64,000 nt of DNA from Sphingopyxis sp. PAMC25046 (GTDB taxonomy: Bacteria; Pseudomonadota; Alphaproteobacteria; Sphingomonadales; Sphingomonadaceae): assembly GCF_004795895.1 (NCBI RefSeq), contig NZ_CP039250.1:3658001-3722000 (forward strand). Reading direction: 5' to 3'. The translations under genes and the position numbers were made by a program. This document shows positions 8,651 through 17,042 of this stretch, piece after piece. Within the stretch, counting starts at the first letter, position 1, and each line of letters opens with the position of its first letter. The notes under the pieces are model-generated. The model made no database searches and was not told the DNA's origin. It saw only the letters and a list, made by a program, of their open reading frames with translations.

Positions 8651-9565
8651 ATGGAATTCGCACTCGCACTGGTGGTTCTGGCGCTGGTGTTCCTGATCTG
8701 GGCGCTGACGCCCGTGCGGCAGGGCTATGCCTATACGATCGAACGCTTCGGCCGCTACACGCACACCGCGCAGCCTGGCCTCAACTTCATCATGCCGATC
8801 TTCGACCGCGTCGGTCGCAAAGTGAACATGATGGAACAGGTGCTCGACATTCCGGGGCAGGAGATCATCACCAAGGACAATGCGATGGTTGCGGTCGACG
8901 GCGTCGTCTTCTTCCAGGTGCTCGACGCCGCCAAGGCGGCCTATGAAGTCAGCGATCTTTACCTCTCGATCATGAACCTGACGACGACGAACCTCAGAAC
9001 CGTCATGGGCTCGATGGACCTCGATGAAACGCTGTCGAAGCGCGACGAGATCAACACGCGGCTGCTGCACGTCGTCGACGATGCGACGACGCCGTGGGGG
9101 GTCAAGATCACGCGCGTCGAGATCAAGGACATCCGCCCGCCCGCCGACATTTCGAACGCGATGGCACGCCAGATGAAGGCCGAGCGCGAAAAGCGTGCGA
9201 ATATCCTCGAAGCCGAAGGCAGCCGCGCGTCCGAAATCCTGCGCGCCGAGGGGCAGAAACAGAGCCAGATTCTCGAAGCCGAGGGGCGCCGCGAGGCCGC
9301 CTTCCGCGACGCCGAAGCGCGCGAACGCGAGGCCGAGGCCGAAGCGAAGGCGACGCAGATGGTGTCCGACGCGATCGCGGGCGGCAACGCGCAGGCGATC
9401 AATTACTTCATCGCGCAGAAATATGTCGAGGCGGTAAGTCAGTTCGCGACCAGCCCGAACAGCAAGACGATCCTCTTCCCGGTCGAGGCGACGCAGCTGA
9501 TCGGGACGCTGGGCGGCATCGGCGAACTCGCCAAGGACGCGCTCGAACGCAAGACGGGAGCCTGA
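8651..9565 (+). CDS. SPFH/band 7 (stomatin/paraslipin-like) membrane protein
   Basis: 304 residues: one N-terminal membrane helix (about 2-20), the SPFH domain ([20 protein letters not shown] through the [13 protein letters not shown] region), and a long Ala/Glu-rich coiled coil (about 175-235) with repeated EAEG..R units. Resembles QmcA/paraslipin, which forms oligomeric rings in the inner membrane and is paired with an NfeD protein. Here the NfeD gene follows after 1 base, confirming the classic pair. Likely a membrane-domain scaffold or protease partner. Confidence 0.93.
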   Translation: MEFALALVVLALVFLIWALTPVRQGYAYTIERFGRYTHTAQPGLNFIMPIFDRVGRKVNMMEQVLDIPGQEIITKDNAMVAVDGVVFFQVLDAAKAAYEVSDLYLSIMNLTTTNLRTVMGSMDLDETLSKRDEINTRLLHVVDDATTPWGVKITRVEIKDIRPPADISNAMARQMKAEREKRANILEAEGSRASEILRAEGQKQSQILEAEGRREAAFRDAEAREREAEAEAKATQMVSDAIAGGNAQAINYFIAQKYVEAVSQFATSPNSKTILFPVEATQLIGTLGGIGELAKDALERKTGA

Positions 9566-9566
9566 C

Positions 9567-10013
9567 ATGCCCGACTGGCTCGCCAATATGGAACCGCACT
9601 GGGCGTGGCTGTCGCTCGGCGTGCTGCTCGCCGCCGCCGAGATCGTCGCGCCGGGCTTCTTCCTCATCTGGATCGGTGCGGCAGCGATCGTCACCGGGGT
9701 CATCGCGTGGATCGTCCCGCTCAGCGTCCCGCTCCAGCTCGGCATCTTCGCAGTGCTGGCGTTCGTTGCGCTTTACGGCGGGCGGCGCTGGCTGAAGGCG
9801 AACCCGATCACCACGGCCGACCCGCACCTCAACCAGCGCGGCGGCCGCCTCGTCGGCGAGGTGCTGACCGTGACCCGGGCGATCGAGGACGGCCGCGGCC
9901 GCGCCAGGGTCGGCGATGGCGAATGGCCGGTGCGCGGTCCCGACGTCGCCGAGGGTGCGAAGGTCCGTGTCGTCAGCGCCGACGGCGGCGTGCTGCTGGT
10001 CGAGCCGGCCTAG
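9567..10013 (+). CDS. NfeD family membrane protein
   Basis: 148 residues: two or three membrane helices (about 13-75) followed by a small OB-fold beta domain (about 85-148, ending RVVSADGGVLLVEP). This is the short NfeD1b type that partners SPFH proteins. It starts one base after the SPFH stop, so the two are co-translated. Its 3' end overlaps the convergent acetyltransferase gene by 4 bases. Confidence 0.92.
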   Translation: MPDWLANMEPHWAWLSLGVLLAAAEIVAPGFFLIWIGAAAIVTGVIAWIVPLSVPLQLGIFAVLAFVALYGGRRWLKANPITTADPHLNQRGGRLVGEVLTVTRAIEDGRGRARVGDGEWPVRGPDVAEGAKVRVVSADGGVLLVEPA

Positions 10014-10540
10014 CCGCCCTGCGGCCGCGAATAGATCGCCACCACATGCCCCAGTGCGTCGCTGTCGCCGATGCGCCGGAACCCCAGCTTGGCCGCGACA
10101 CGCTCCGATGCCTCGTTGCCGAGGTCGATGATGCAGCGCACATCCTTTGCATCGAGATTCGCGTCGGCCCAGTTCAGCGCCGCGGTCATCGCCTCGGTCG
10201 CATAGCCCGCCCCCCAATGGTCGGCGTCGAACGCCCAGCCCGCCTCGGGCCGCCCTTCGAGCTCGGGGATGCCGCGGCAGAAATAGCTGAGCCCGCCCAT
10301 GCCGATCAGCGCGTCGCTCGCGCGGTCGGCGAACACCCAGTAACCGAAACCCATCACCGGCCACAGCCCCGCCGAACTCAGAAACTTGCCCCAGCTGACG
10401 TCGGGGGCGCGCGGTTCGCCGCCAATGAAGCGCGTGACGCGCACGTCGGCCCACATCGCGATGTGAACATCCTTGTCGGCGAGGCGCCCGGGACGCAGGC
10501 GCAGGCGGTCGGTTTCGATGACGGGGGGTGCGGTAAACAT
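10010..10540 (-). CDS. GNAT-family N-acetyltransferase (RimJ/RimL-like)
   Basis: 176 residues. Typical RimJ-type layout: IETDRLRLRPGRLAD at the start, then GWAFDADHWGAGYATEA carrying the acetyl-CoA pyrophosphate loop, and ASERVAAKLGFRRIGD near the end. The start at 10540 was chosen because homology begins at MFTAPPVIETDRL. Acts on an amino group of an unidentified protein or small molecule. Second gene of a minus-strand pair with the methyltransferase-like protein. Confidence 0.9.
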   Translation of the reverse strand: MFTAPPVIETDRLRLRPGRLADKDVHIAMWADVRVTRFIGGEPRAPDVSWGKFLSSAGLWPVMGFGYWVFADRASDALIGMGGLSYFCRGIPELEGRPEAGWAFDADHWGAGYATEAMTAALNWADANLDAKDVRCIIDLGNEASERVAAKLGFRRIGDSDALGHVVAIYSRPQGG

Positions 10541-10571
10541 GGCGCGGGTGTGCCGAAGCGCGGCGAAGCGG

Positions 10572-11132
10572 TCAATCGGGGTCGAGATAATGGTCGAACA
10601 GGTCGTGCAGCACCGCCGTCCCGTCGACCTGCCGCTTTGCGCGCAACACGCCCAGTCCGTCGACCCGCGCCAGCACCTCCACATGGCGCAGCACTGCATG
10701 ATAATGCGGCTCGTCGTTGAAATCGCGGAACAGGAAAACGCAGTCGGGCTTGCAGTGGATGATCGCCTGCAACAGGCAGGCGACGCGGAAACGCCCGGCG
10801 ATCGACACCGCATCGGGGCTGCCGCCCATGCCGCGCCAGATATGGCTGTGATAGCGCGGCCAGTCGCGGATGCGGCTTTCGCCCGCGGGATAGCCCCCCT
10901 CGCCTACCGGCCCGATGTCGATATGGACGGGCGTGAATTCGACCGCTTCGCGCGCGACCTCGTCCTGTATCCGGCCGAGCTGCGCGGGATCGCCGTCGAC
11001 GCTGACGATCCGCCGCACCTGCCGCGCCGCAACCAGCGTAGCTTCGCCGCAGCCGAATTCGAGCAGCGAAGACAGCCCCGCAAGTTGCAGCTCGATCTGC
11101 GCGATTTCGGCGGCGGTCAAATGTGGTCGCAT
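10572..11132 (-). CDS. class I SAM-dependent methyltransferase-like protein
   Basis: 186 residues. SLLEFGCGEATLVAARQV followed by IVSVDGDPAQL resembles the nucleotide-binding loop and acidic end of strand 2 of class I methyltransferases. Further on, IAGRFRVACLLQAI matches a subfamily in which the segment normally begins IDGRFRVAC; the Asp is here Ala, so activity is uncertain. It lies 31 bases upstream of the acetyltransferase gene on the same strand. Probably a sugar- or polysaccharide-associated methyltransferase relative; treat as putative. Confidence 0.65.
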   Translation of the reverse strand: MRPHLTAAEIAQIELQLAGLSSLLEFGCGEATLVAARQVRRIVSVDGDPAQLGRIQDEVAREAVEFTPVHIDIGPVGEGGYPAGESRIRDWPRYHSHIWRGMGGSPDAVSIAGRFRVACLLQAIIHCKPDCVFLFRDFNDEPHYHAVLRHVEVLARVDGLGVLRAKRQVDGTAVLHDLFDHYLDPD

Positions 11133-11203
11133 GGTCCCCTCCCCACGCGCTCAGCGATATGGGACGGGCGCCGCGGCGTCCAGCCGCGATCGGCATATTA
11201 TCG

Positions 11204-11266
11204 CCGCGAAGGCGGGCTCCCGGAGAGGGGAGAGAGAAGACCGCTCCGGGTGCCCGCCTTCGCGGG
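11204..11266. repeat. REP-like inverted repeat, second copy of the GCGAAGGCGGG family
   Basis: Arms 11204-11224 and about 11246-11266 match over 20 of 21 positions when reverse-complemented, with outer core CCGCGAAGGCGGG. The core is shared with the repeat at 6046-6124. It sits just after the stop of the metal-dependent hydrolase gene on the minus strand and upstream of the methyltransferase-like gene, so it may also stabilise the transcript end. Confidence 0.7.
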
Positions 11267-12166
11267 TCAGGCTGCCGCCGCAGCCAGCTCGGGTTTCGAT
11301 GAATGCGCCGGCATGATCGCGTCGGCATAGTCGCTTTCATATTTCTGGATCAGCGACCGGTCGTCGTGGTTCCACGGGTGGAAACCCGGCATGAAATAGG
11401 AAAGCCAGGGAAAGAAGCTCTTGCGCAGCACGCCCGGCGTGCCGAGCAGATACCACCAGATGCGCGCCGTAACGCGCCAGCCGGTCAGGCCGTCCTGTTT
11501 GAGCAGCGCCTTCATGCCCTTGACCCGCTTGGGCCAGAAACGCATGGTGACGAGCAGCATCATCAGCGACTTGGCGCGCCAGCGCTTGAAACGGCTCCAG
11601 TCCTTCGTCGCATGCAGCCAGGTGTCGTAAGCGACGCCCTTGTGCTCGATCTCCTCGATCGCGTGCCATTTCCACAGCGCGGCCCATTCGGGCTCGGCGC
11701 CCGCATACATGCTCTCTTCGCGCAGCATCACCGCCGCCATCATCGCGGTATAATGTTCGAGCGCGATCGTCGCCATCAGGTTGACGATCTGCGGGCGCGT
11801 CTTGATCAGGTCGAGCACCTGGTTGACGTCGTCCTCGAGCTCGGAAAGATCATATCCCGCTTCGGCCGCCTTCTTGTTGAAGACGACATGCTCGCGGCTG
11901 TGGATCACCTCCTGCTGGGTAAAGGCCCGGATTTCGCGCGCCAGCTTGTCGGGGACGCCGTCGCGATGCGCCTTCACCGCCTCGATGAACATCGCCTCGC
12001 CGCGCGGAAAGGTCACCGACAAGGCGGTGTGAAAGGCCGAGGCGATCGGATCGCCGTTCAGCCACCAGCGCCCCTGCCGGTCGTCGCGGCCAAAGCGCAT
12101 ATCGCGCGGCGTGATCGAAAGATCGGCGGGGGTCGGCGACCGGGAAAGGCTGGACATATGGCTCAT
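11267..12166 (-). CDS. metal-dependent hydrolase, PF10118 type
   Basis: 299 residues. His/Glu-rich helical protein of the predicted metal-dependent hydrolase family (COG3687): QQEVIHSREH, ALEHYTAMMA and WHAIEEIEHKGVAYDTW give the spaced Glu/His ligands expected of a ferritin-like di-metal site. The start at 12166 (MSHMSS) is used; an ATG at 12157 is equally possible. Divergent from a TetR regulator gene, which probably controls it. Substrate unknown; relatives occur beside lipid and steroid metabolism genes. Confidence 0.85.
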   Translation of the reverse strand: MSHMSSLSRSPTPADLSITPRDMRFGRDDRQGRWWLNGDPIASAFHTALSVTFPRGEAMFIEAVKAHRDGVPDKLAREIRAFTQQEVIHSREHVVFNKKAAEAGYDLSELEDDVNQVLDLIKTRPQIVNLMATIALEHYTAMMAAVMLREESMYAGAEPEWAALWKWHAIEEIEHKGVAYDTWLHATKDWSRFKRWRAKSLMMLLVTMRFWPKRVKGMKALLKQDGLTGWRVTARIWWYLLGTPGVLRKSFFPWLSYFMPGFHPWNHDDRSLIQKYESDYADAIMPAHSSKPELAAAAA

Positions 12167-12193
12167 ACCGTCGAAAAGGGTTGTCGGGGCCAG

Positions 12194-12222
12194 CAAATAG
12201 GGTTTACTTACATATATGTCAA
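12194..12222 (-). promoter_or_regulatory. sigma-70-type promoter with overlapping palindrome
   Basis: On the minus strand, TTGACA (12222-12217) and TATTTG (12199-12194) are separated by exactly 17 bases and point at the PF10118 gene. The -35 box overlaps the palindrome ACATATATGT (12210-12219), which also covers the ATG of the divergent TetR gene. A TetR dimer bound here would block the hydrolase promoter and its own start region. Confidence 0.5.
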
Positions 12223-12824
12223 TAGTGAAGAAGCGTTTGAGTCCCGAGGAAAGCCGGTCGGCAGCGCTCGAGGCCGCGCGCCAGATATTGGTCGAAATGG
12301 GGCCGGCCGCGGTGACGCTGAAGGCCGTCGCCGCGCGGGTCGACCGCACGCACGCGAACCTGCTCCACCATTTCGGCAGCGCTGCGGGGCTGCAAAAGGC
12401 GCTCGCCGCCTATCAGGCCGAAACGGTGTGCGACACGATCGGCAGGAAAATGGCCGAATCGCCGCCGGGAGAACGCAATGTCCGCGAGATCGTCGACCTC
12501 GCCTTCGATGCCTTCAACGAGGGGGGCGCGGGCGCGCTCGCGACCTGGATGGCGGCCACGGGCAACGATGACGCGCTCGATCCGATCGTCGATGCGATCC
12601 ACCGGCTGATCGACGGCATGGCGCCCGACGCGCACGAAAAACGGCTGATGCACGAAGATACGCTGGCGCTGGTGCTGATGGCGCTCGGCGATGCGCAGCT
12701 CGGCGGCCCGATGGCCGAAGCGCTCGGCCTGCCGCGCGACACCTCGCGCGTGCTCGCGACCGAACTGATCACGGGGCGGATCGCCAAATTCTGGGCAGAG
12801 CATGGCGGCAAGCCGCAAGCGTAA
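12216..12824 (+). CDS. TetR-family transcriptional regulator
   Basis: 202 residues. N-terminal TetR helix-turn-helix (about 10-60): SRSAALEAARQILVEMG, VTLKAVAARVDRTHANLLHHFGS, with the HHFGS form in place of the common YYHF. The C-terminal ligand domain is all-helical and unassigned. It is divergent from the metal-dependent hydrolase gene with a 49-base gap that contains a promoter and palindrome, so local repression of the neighbour and itself is the simplest model. Confidence 0.92.
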   Translation: MSIVKKRLSPEESRSAALEAARQILVEMGPAAVTLKAVAARVDRTHANLLHHFGSAAGLQKALAAYQAETVCDTIGRKMAESPPGERNVREIVDLAFDAFNEGGAGALATWMAATGNDDALDPIVDAIHRLIDGMAPDAHEKRLMHEDTLALVLMALGDAQLGGPMAEALGLPRDTSRVLATELITGRIAKFWAEHGGKPQA

Positions 12825-12883
12825 AGGCTGGTAATTTTGTTACGCTGGCGCTAAGGGCGCGCATCCCCTGTCTCCGTTCGCAT

Positions 12884-12945
12884 CGAGCGAAGTCGAGATG
12901 CCTCTCGGCTTGACGCCGTGCTGCAGGGTGTCTCGACTTCGCTCG
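12884..12945. repeat. REP-like inverted repeat, CGAGCGAAGTCGAGA family
   Basis: Perfect 15-bp inverted repeat (CGAGCGAAGTCGAGA at 12884-12898, complement at 12931-12945) with a 32-base spacer, in the gap between the TetR gene and obgE. The arm sequence differs from the GCGAAGGCGGG family, so it is a separate extragenic palindrome. Could also terminate the TetR transcript. Confidence 0.7.
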
Positions 12946-12969
12946 ACACGAGCGGGTCTAGAGGTTTAG

Positions 12970-14040
<1,071 letters not shown>

Positions 14041-14104
14041 CGCCTGTCCCCCGGGAACGAAATGCCGCCGCAGGGAATTTCATGCGGAACAACAAGGATT
14101 TCGC

Positions 14105-14899
14105 ATGACCGAACGCAAGCCGCTTCACGCCCTGCTCCTCGTCGCGCTCGCCGCGGCCGCCGCCCCGGCGAATGCGCAGGAAGGCGACGAAAATGTCGGA
14201 AAGCGCACGCGCGTCATCCTCGGCCCGCAGCTTTCGCCATCGTGGCCGGGCGCGGACAAGTTCAGCGTCGGCCCCTATATCGACGTCACGCGCACCCGCG
14301 ACAGCGAGTTCGAATATGAGGCGCCCGATGAAAGCTTCGGCCAGCCACTCGTCCATACGGGCAATTTCGCCTTCGGCCCCGCGCTCGGCTTCATCGGCAA
14401 GCGCAAGGCGTCCGACATCGGCGCCGACCTGCCCAAAGTCGGCTTCACAGTCGAAGCAGGCGCCTTTGCGCAGGCTTATCTGACGCCTTCGCTCCGCGTT
14501 CGCGTCGAAGGACGCAAGGGCCTCAGCGGTCACAAGGGCTGGGCCGGCGAAATCAGCGCCGACTATATCGCGCGTCAGGGCGACGACTGGCTCTTCTCGA
14601 TCGGCCCGCGCGTCACGCTCGGCGACGCCAAATATCACCGCGCCTATTTCGGCGTGGACCCCGCCGCAGCCGCCACATCGGGCCTGCCCGCCTATGATCC
14701 CGGCGGCGGCGTCCAGTCGGTCGGCGTCACCGCCGGCTATCACCGCATGCTCGGCCGGAATTGGGGCATCGCGGTCTACGGCCGCTACGACCGGCTCGTC
14801 GGCGATGCCGCCGACTCGCCCGTCACACGCCAGCTCGGATCACGCAGCCAGCCTTCGGGGGGTATCGCGCTCAGCTACACCTTCGGCGGCGGCCGCTGA
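14105..14899 (+). CDS. MipA/OmpV family outer-membrane protein
   Basis: 264 residues with a signal peptide (cleavage near ANAQ, residue 23-26). The mature part is a beta-barrel of the MipA/OmpV family: RTRVILGPQLSPSWPGADKF near the N-terminus, repeated aromatic-ending strands, and the C-terminal strand GGIALSYTFGGGR. MipA in E. coli scaffolds MltA and PBP1b; relatives also respond to antibiotics. It lies 64 bases after obgE and converges on a LuxR gene. Specific role unknown. Confidence 0.88.
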   Translation: MTERKPLHALLLVALAAAAAPANAQEGDENVGKRTRVILGPQLSPSWPGADKFSVGPYIDVTRTRDSEFEYEAPDESFGQPLVHTGNFAFGPALGFIGKRKASDIGADLPKVGFTVEAGAFAQAYLTPSLRVRVEGRKGLSGHKGWAGEISADYIARQGDDWLFSIGPRVTLGDAKYHRAYFGVDPAAAATSGLPAYDPGGGVQSVGVTAGYHRMLGRNWGIAVYGRYDRLVGDAADSPVTRQLGSRSQPSGGIALSYTFGGGR

Positions 14900-14909
14900 A
14901 CCGGCGACC

Positions 14910-16073
14910 CTAAACTTCACCCGGTGCCGGCAGCCGCGCGAGCAGCGCCACGAGCTGCGCCTGGCTCCCCGCTCCGGTCTTGCGAAAAATGCCTTTCAAA
15001 AGGAAGCGCACCGCGTTGAGGCTGACGGCGCGAAGCGCGGCGTAATCGCGCAGCGTATCGCCTGCGGCCAGCGCGACGGCGAGGCGCGCTTCGGCCGGGG
15101 TCAGCCCGAACCATTGCGCGACGCGGTCGATCTCGACCACCGGGGTTTCGCCCGGCGCGCTGCCGAGCGTGACGATCAACGAGGCGCCAAGGCGGACGCC
15201 GCCGAGTTGCTGCGCCGACTGCCGCGTCACCCGCGCGACGAGCACCGGGCATTCCTTGCCCGAAGGCGCGACGGTCTGAAAGGCAAGGCCGGCGGGATCG
15301 GGGCGTCTGACGAGATCGAGCAGCTGTTTCTGGCTCGGCGGATGGGTGAAGGCGAAACGATCCTGCGCGGTGCGGATGAACCCCGCGCGTTCGTAACGCG
15401 CGGCGCGGGCGTTCGCGGCGAGGATGCCCAGCTGATCGTCGAGGCTGAAGATCGCGAAGGGCGCGGCGTCGGCCGCCGCCCGCGCGGCGCCAGCGGCAAG
15501 GTCGAGCGTCGCGATCCGGTCGCTGATCCGCATCGCGCGCTGCATATGCGGCGCCAGCACGCGCAGACCGCGCTTCAACCGTTCGACGTCGCGGTCGCCC
15601 GGGCCCGGTAGCATCAGTCCGAGCCGCTCGCCCTCGCGTCGGTCGAGCAGCACCGCGACCAGCCGGTCGATGCCCCATGGTTGCAGGAAATTGCGGAAAA
15701 ATTCGGTTTCGGCGAACTCCGCGCGCGTCATGATGTCGAAACTGTCGACAACGCTGCCATTACCATAGCGCATCAGCTTGCGCGACCACGGATGGTTGCC
15801 GGCGTAAACCGCCGAATAGATTTCCTGCACACCGGCGGCGAGGCCGCTCGCCGCGACAAAGCGTGCGCTCGGCGGATTGCTGCTTTCCCAGAGGATGAAA
15901 GCCGCGTCCCAGTTCAGCGGGCAAAGCGTGCCGGTGATGCGGGCAAGGGTCTCGTTCCAGCTTTCGGGATGAAGGACGGAATCATAGATTTCGCCGATCA
16001 GCGCGTTGAGCACCTCCCATTCGGCCGGCGCATTATGGTCGGTCGGAAAGGCCGGTCGCTGTTCGCCCTGCAT
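14910..16073 (-). CDS. LuxR-type helix-turn-helix regulator with PAS-like sensor region
   Basis: 387 residues. The C-terminal LuxR DNA-binding domain (about 325-385) reads FGLTPAEARLAVALAAG, then SLNAVRFLLKGIFRKTGAGS. The N-terminal 300 residues look like a PAS/GAF-type sensor; no quorum-sensing autoinducer domain or receiver domain is evident. The start at 16073 is supported by GGGGAG 7 bases upstream. It is convergent with MipA (10-base gap), and an inverted repeat lies about 100 bases upstream. Ligand and targets unknown. Confidence 0.85.
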   Translation of the reverse strand: MQGEQRPAFPTDHNAPAEWEVLNALIGEIYDSVLHPESWNETLARITGTLCPLNWDAAFILWESSNPPSARFVAASGLAAGVQEIYSAVYAGNHPWSRKLMRYGNGSVVDSFDIMTRAEFAETEFFRNFLQPWGIDRLVAVLLDRREGERLGLMLPGPGDRDVERLKRGLRVLAPHMQRAMRISDRIATLDLAAGAARAAADAAPFAIFSLDDQLGILAANARAARYERAGFIRTAQDRFAFTHPPSQKQLLDLVRRPDPAGLAFQTVAPSGKECPVLVARVTRQSAQQLGGVRLGASLIVTLGSAPGETPVVEIDRVAQWFGLTPAEARLAVALAAGDTLRDYAALRAVSLNAVRFLLKGIFRKTGAGSQAQLVALLARLPAPGEV

Positions 16074-16154
16074 GCACTTCTCCCCACAGAAGATACGCAG
16101 CCCCGGCATTTGAGGGGAGCCGAACCGCAATGGCAAGCGCAATGCGACAAAATG

Positions 16155-16185
16155 AAAAAAATCCGCTCCCTACCCAGGTGGGTAG
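16155..16185 (-). terminator. hairpin with T-run on the minus strand (or operator)
   Basis: CTACCC (16170-16175) and GGGTAG (16180-16185) form a 6-bp stem with a 4-base loop. Reading the minus strand, the stem is followed after 8 bases by seven T (complement of 16155-16161). It can be read as a weak intrinsic terminator for a minus-strand transcript started upstream, or as a palindromic operator for the LuxR gene whose start is about 100 bases further on. Neither reading is certain. Confidence 0.35.
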
Positions 16186-16189
16186 CGAA

Positions 16190-16297
16190 ACAAGCGTCCG
16201 AATCGGTCATGAATGACCTGCGACCCGAGGAAGGTGGAACCAAGGCCATCTTGCTCTCTTGAAGTCCGTCGGCTTGCCGGCGGACTTCATTTTTTTG
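16190..16297 (+). ncRNA. candidate small RNA ending in an intrinsic terminator
   Basis: No gene ends here on the plus strand, yet a strong intrinsic terminator does (16261-16297), so a short independent transcript is possible. The 5' end cannot be set; 16190 is only an estimate. A 17-codon ORF starting at 16208 (MNDLRPEEGG...) ends at the first base pairs of the terminator and could instead be a leader peptide, but it has no clear ribosome binding site. No known RNA family was recognised. Confidence 0.25.
16261..16297 (+). terminator. intrinsic terminator
   Basis: GAAGTCCG (16261-16268) pairs with CGGACTTC (16281-16288), extended inward by further pairs to about 11-12 bp, and is followed by ATTTTTTT. 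This is the clearest rho-independent terminator in the window on the plus strand. What it terminates is not obvious; see the small-RNA candidate directly upstream. Confidence 0.7.
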
Positions 16298-16526
16298 GGC
16301 GATGGACCGGCTGCGGCCATTCGGCGTATCGGCAATATCGCGGTCGGGATTGGGGCCGCTTGGAACGGAAAATGCAAAGCCTGAGCTATTCGCGTCCACC
16401 TGCGCGGAACGTTCGCTCCTTCCGGAGCCTGCTCCGTCGGCTCCACCGAACGAGCAAGCCTCTCGACACGACCCTGCGAAGGCGGCCTTTCTCGGTTGGC
16501 TGGTTCGACCGAAAGCTGCCATTAAA

Positions 16527-16660
16527 TCCTCCCTGTGGCGAAGCCATGGGGAGGGGGACCGCCGCCGCAGGCGGTGGTGGAGGGGCCACGACGGTGCGCC
16601 ATAGGCCCCTCCGTCAGTGCTTCGCACTGCCACCTCCCCATCGCTTCGCGACAGGGAGGA
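16527..16660. repeat. nested inverted repeat, TCCTCCCTGT family
   Basis: Outer arms 16527-16557 and 16630-16660 match at 28 of 31 positions (TCCTCCCTGT...ACAGGGAGGA). Inside, GGAGGGGCC (16579-16587) pairs with GGCCCCTCC (16604-16612). The result is a 134-base structure able to fold into a large cruciform or stem-loop. It looks like a REP-doublet or BIME-like element rather than a gene. Confidence 0.7.
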
Positions 16661-16707
16661 TGTGTCTTTCCCCGTCACCCTCGAACGGGACACGTGGCTC
16701 GTTCGAC

Positions 16708-16782
16708 TTGATCCGGGGTCCCGCTTGATGCCGAAGGCCGGTCGACGCCCCAAAAAGCGGGATCCCGGGTCAAGCCCGGGAT
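16708..16782. repeat. inverted repeat, CCCGGGTCAAGCCCGGG family
   Basis: Arms TTGATCCGGGGTCCCGCTT (16708-16726) and its near-complement (16755-16773) match at 17 of 19 positions. The right arm also folds on itself: ATCCCGGG (16762-16769) with CCCGGGAT (16775-16782). The motif differs from the other repeats in the window, so at least four palindrome families are present. Confidence 0.65.
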
Positions 16783-17042
16783 GACGGAAGTGGAGGAGAG
16801 CAACGACAGCTTTCCACCCCAAAACCGCCCATTCCGCGCCGTCGAAAAACGCTGTCCTACGAAATCGGGCCGGACTAGCCTGCCTCCATGACGCCGCCCT
16901 CCCCTTCCACGCACTCCTCCGCCCTTCGCTCCTCGCGCGCGAGGAGCGTCAACTTCGTCAACTTCCGTCCCACCTCGCAGCGGCGTCGATCGCCGGGACA
17001 TTCGCATTGGCGGAACGCGCGCATCGCGCTATCGGCGGCGCC

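Larger units (their letters stand above)
16298..17042. other. gene-free region rich in inverted repeats
   Basis: About 745 bases with no convincing gene: open frames present are short, lack ribosome binding sites and show no recognisable domain. The space is occupied by a nested palindrome (16527-16660) and a second, different palindrome pair (16708-16782). It separates the LuxR/MipA patch from proB. The last 150 bases before proB carry no evident promoter. Confidence 0.6.

Noticed and set aside
16208..16261. 17-codon ORF before the terminator as a real leader peptide gene.
   Set aside because: No clear ribosome binding site and no regulatory codon pattern; listed only as an alternative to a small RNA.
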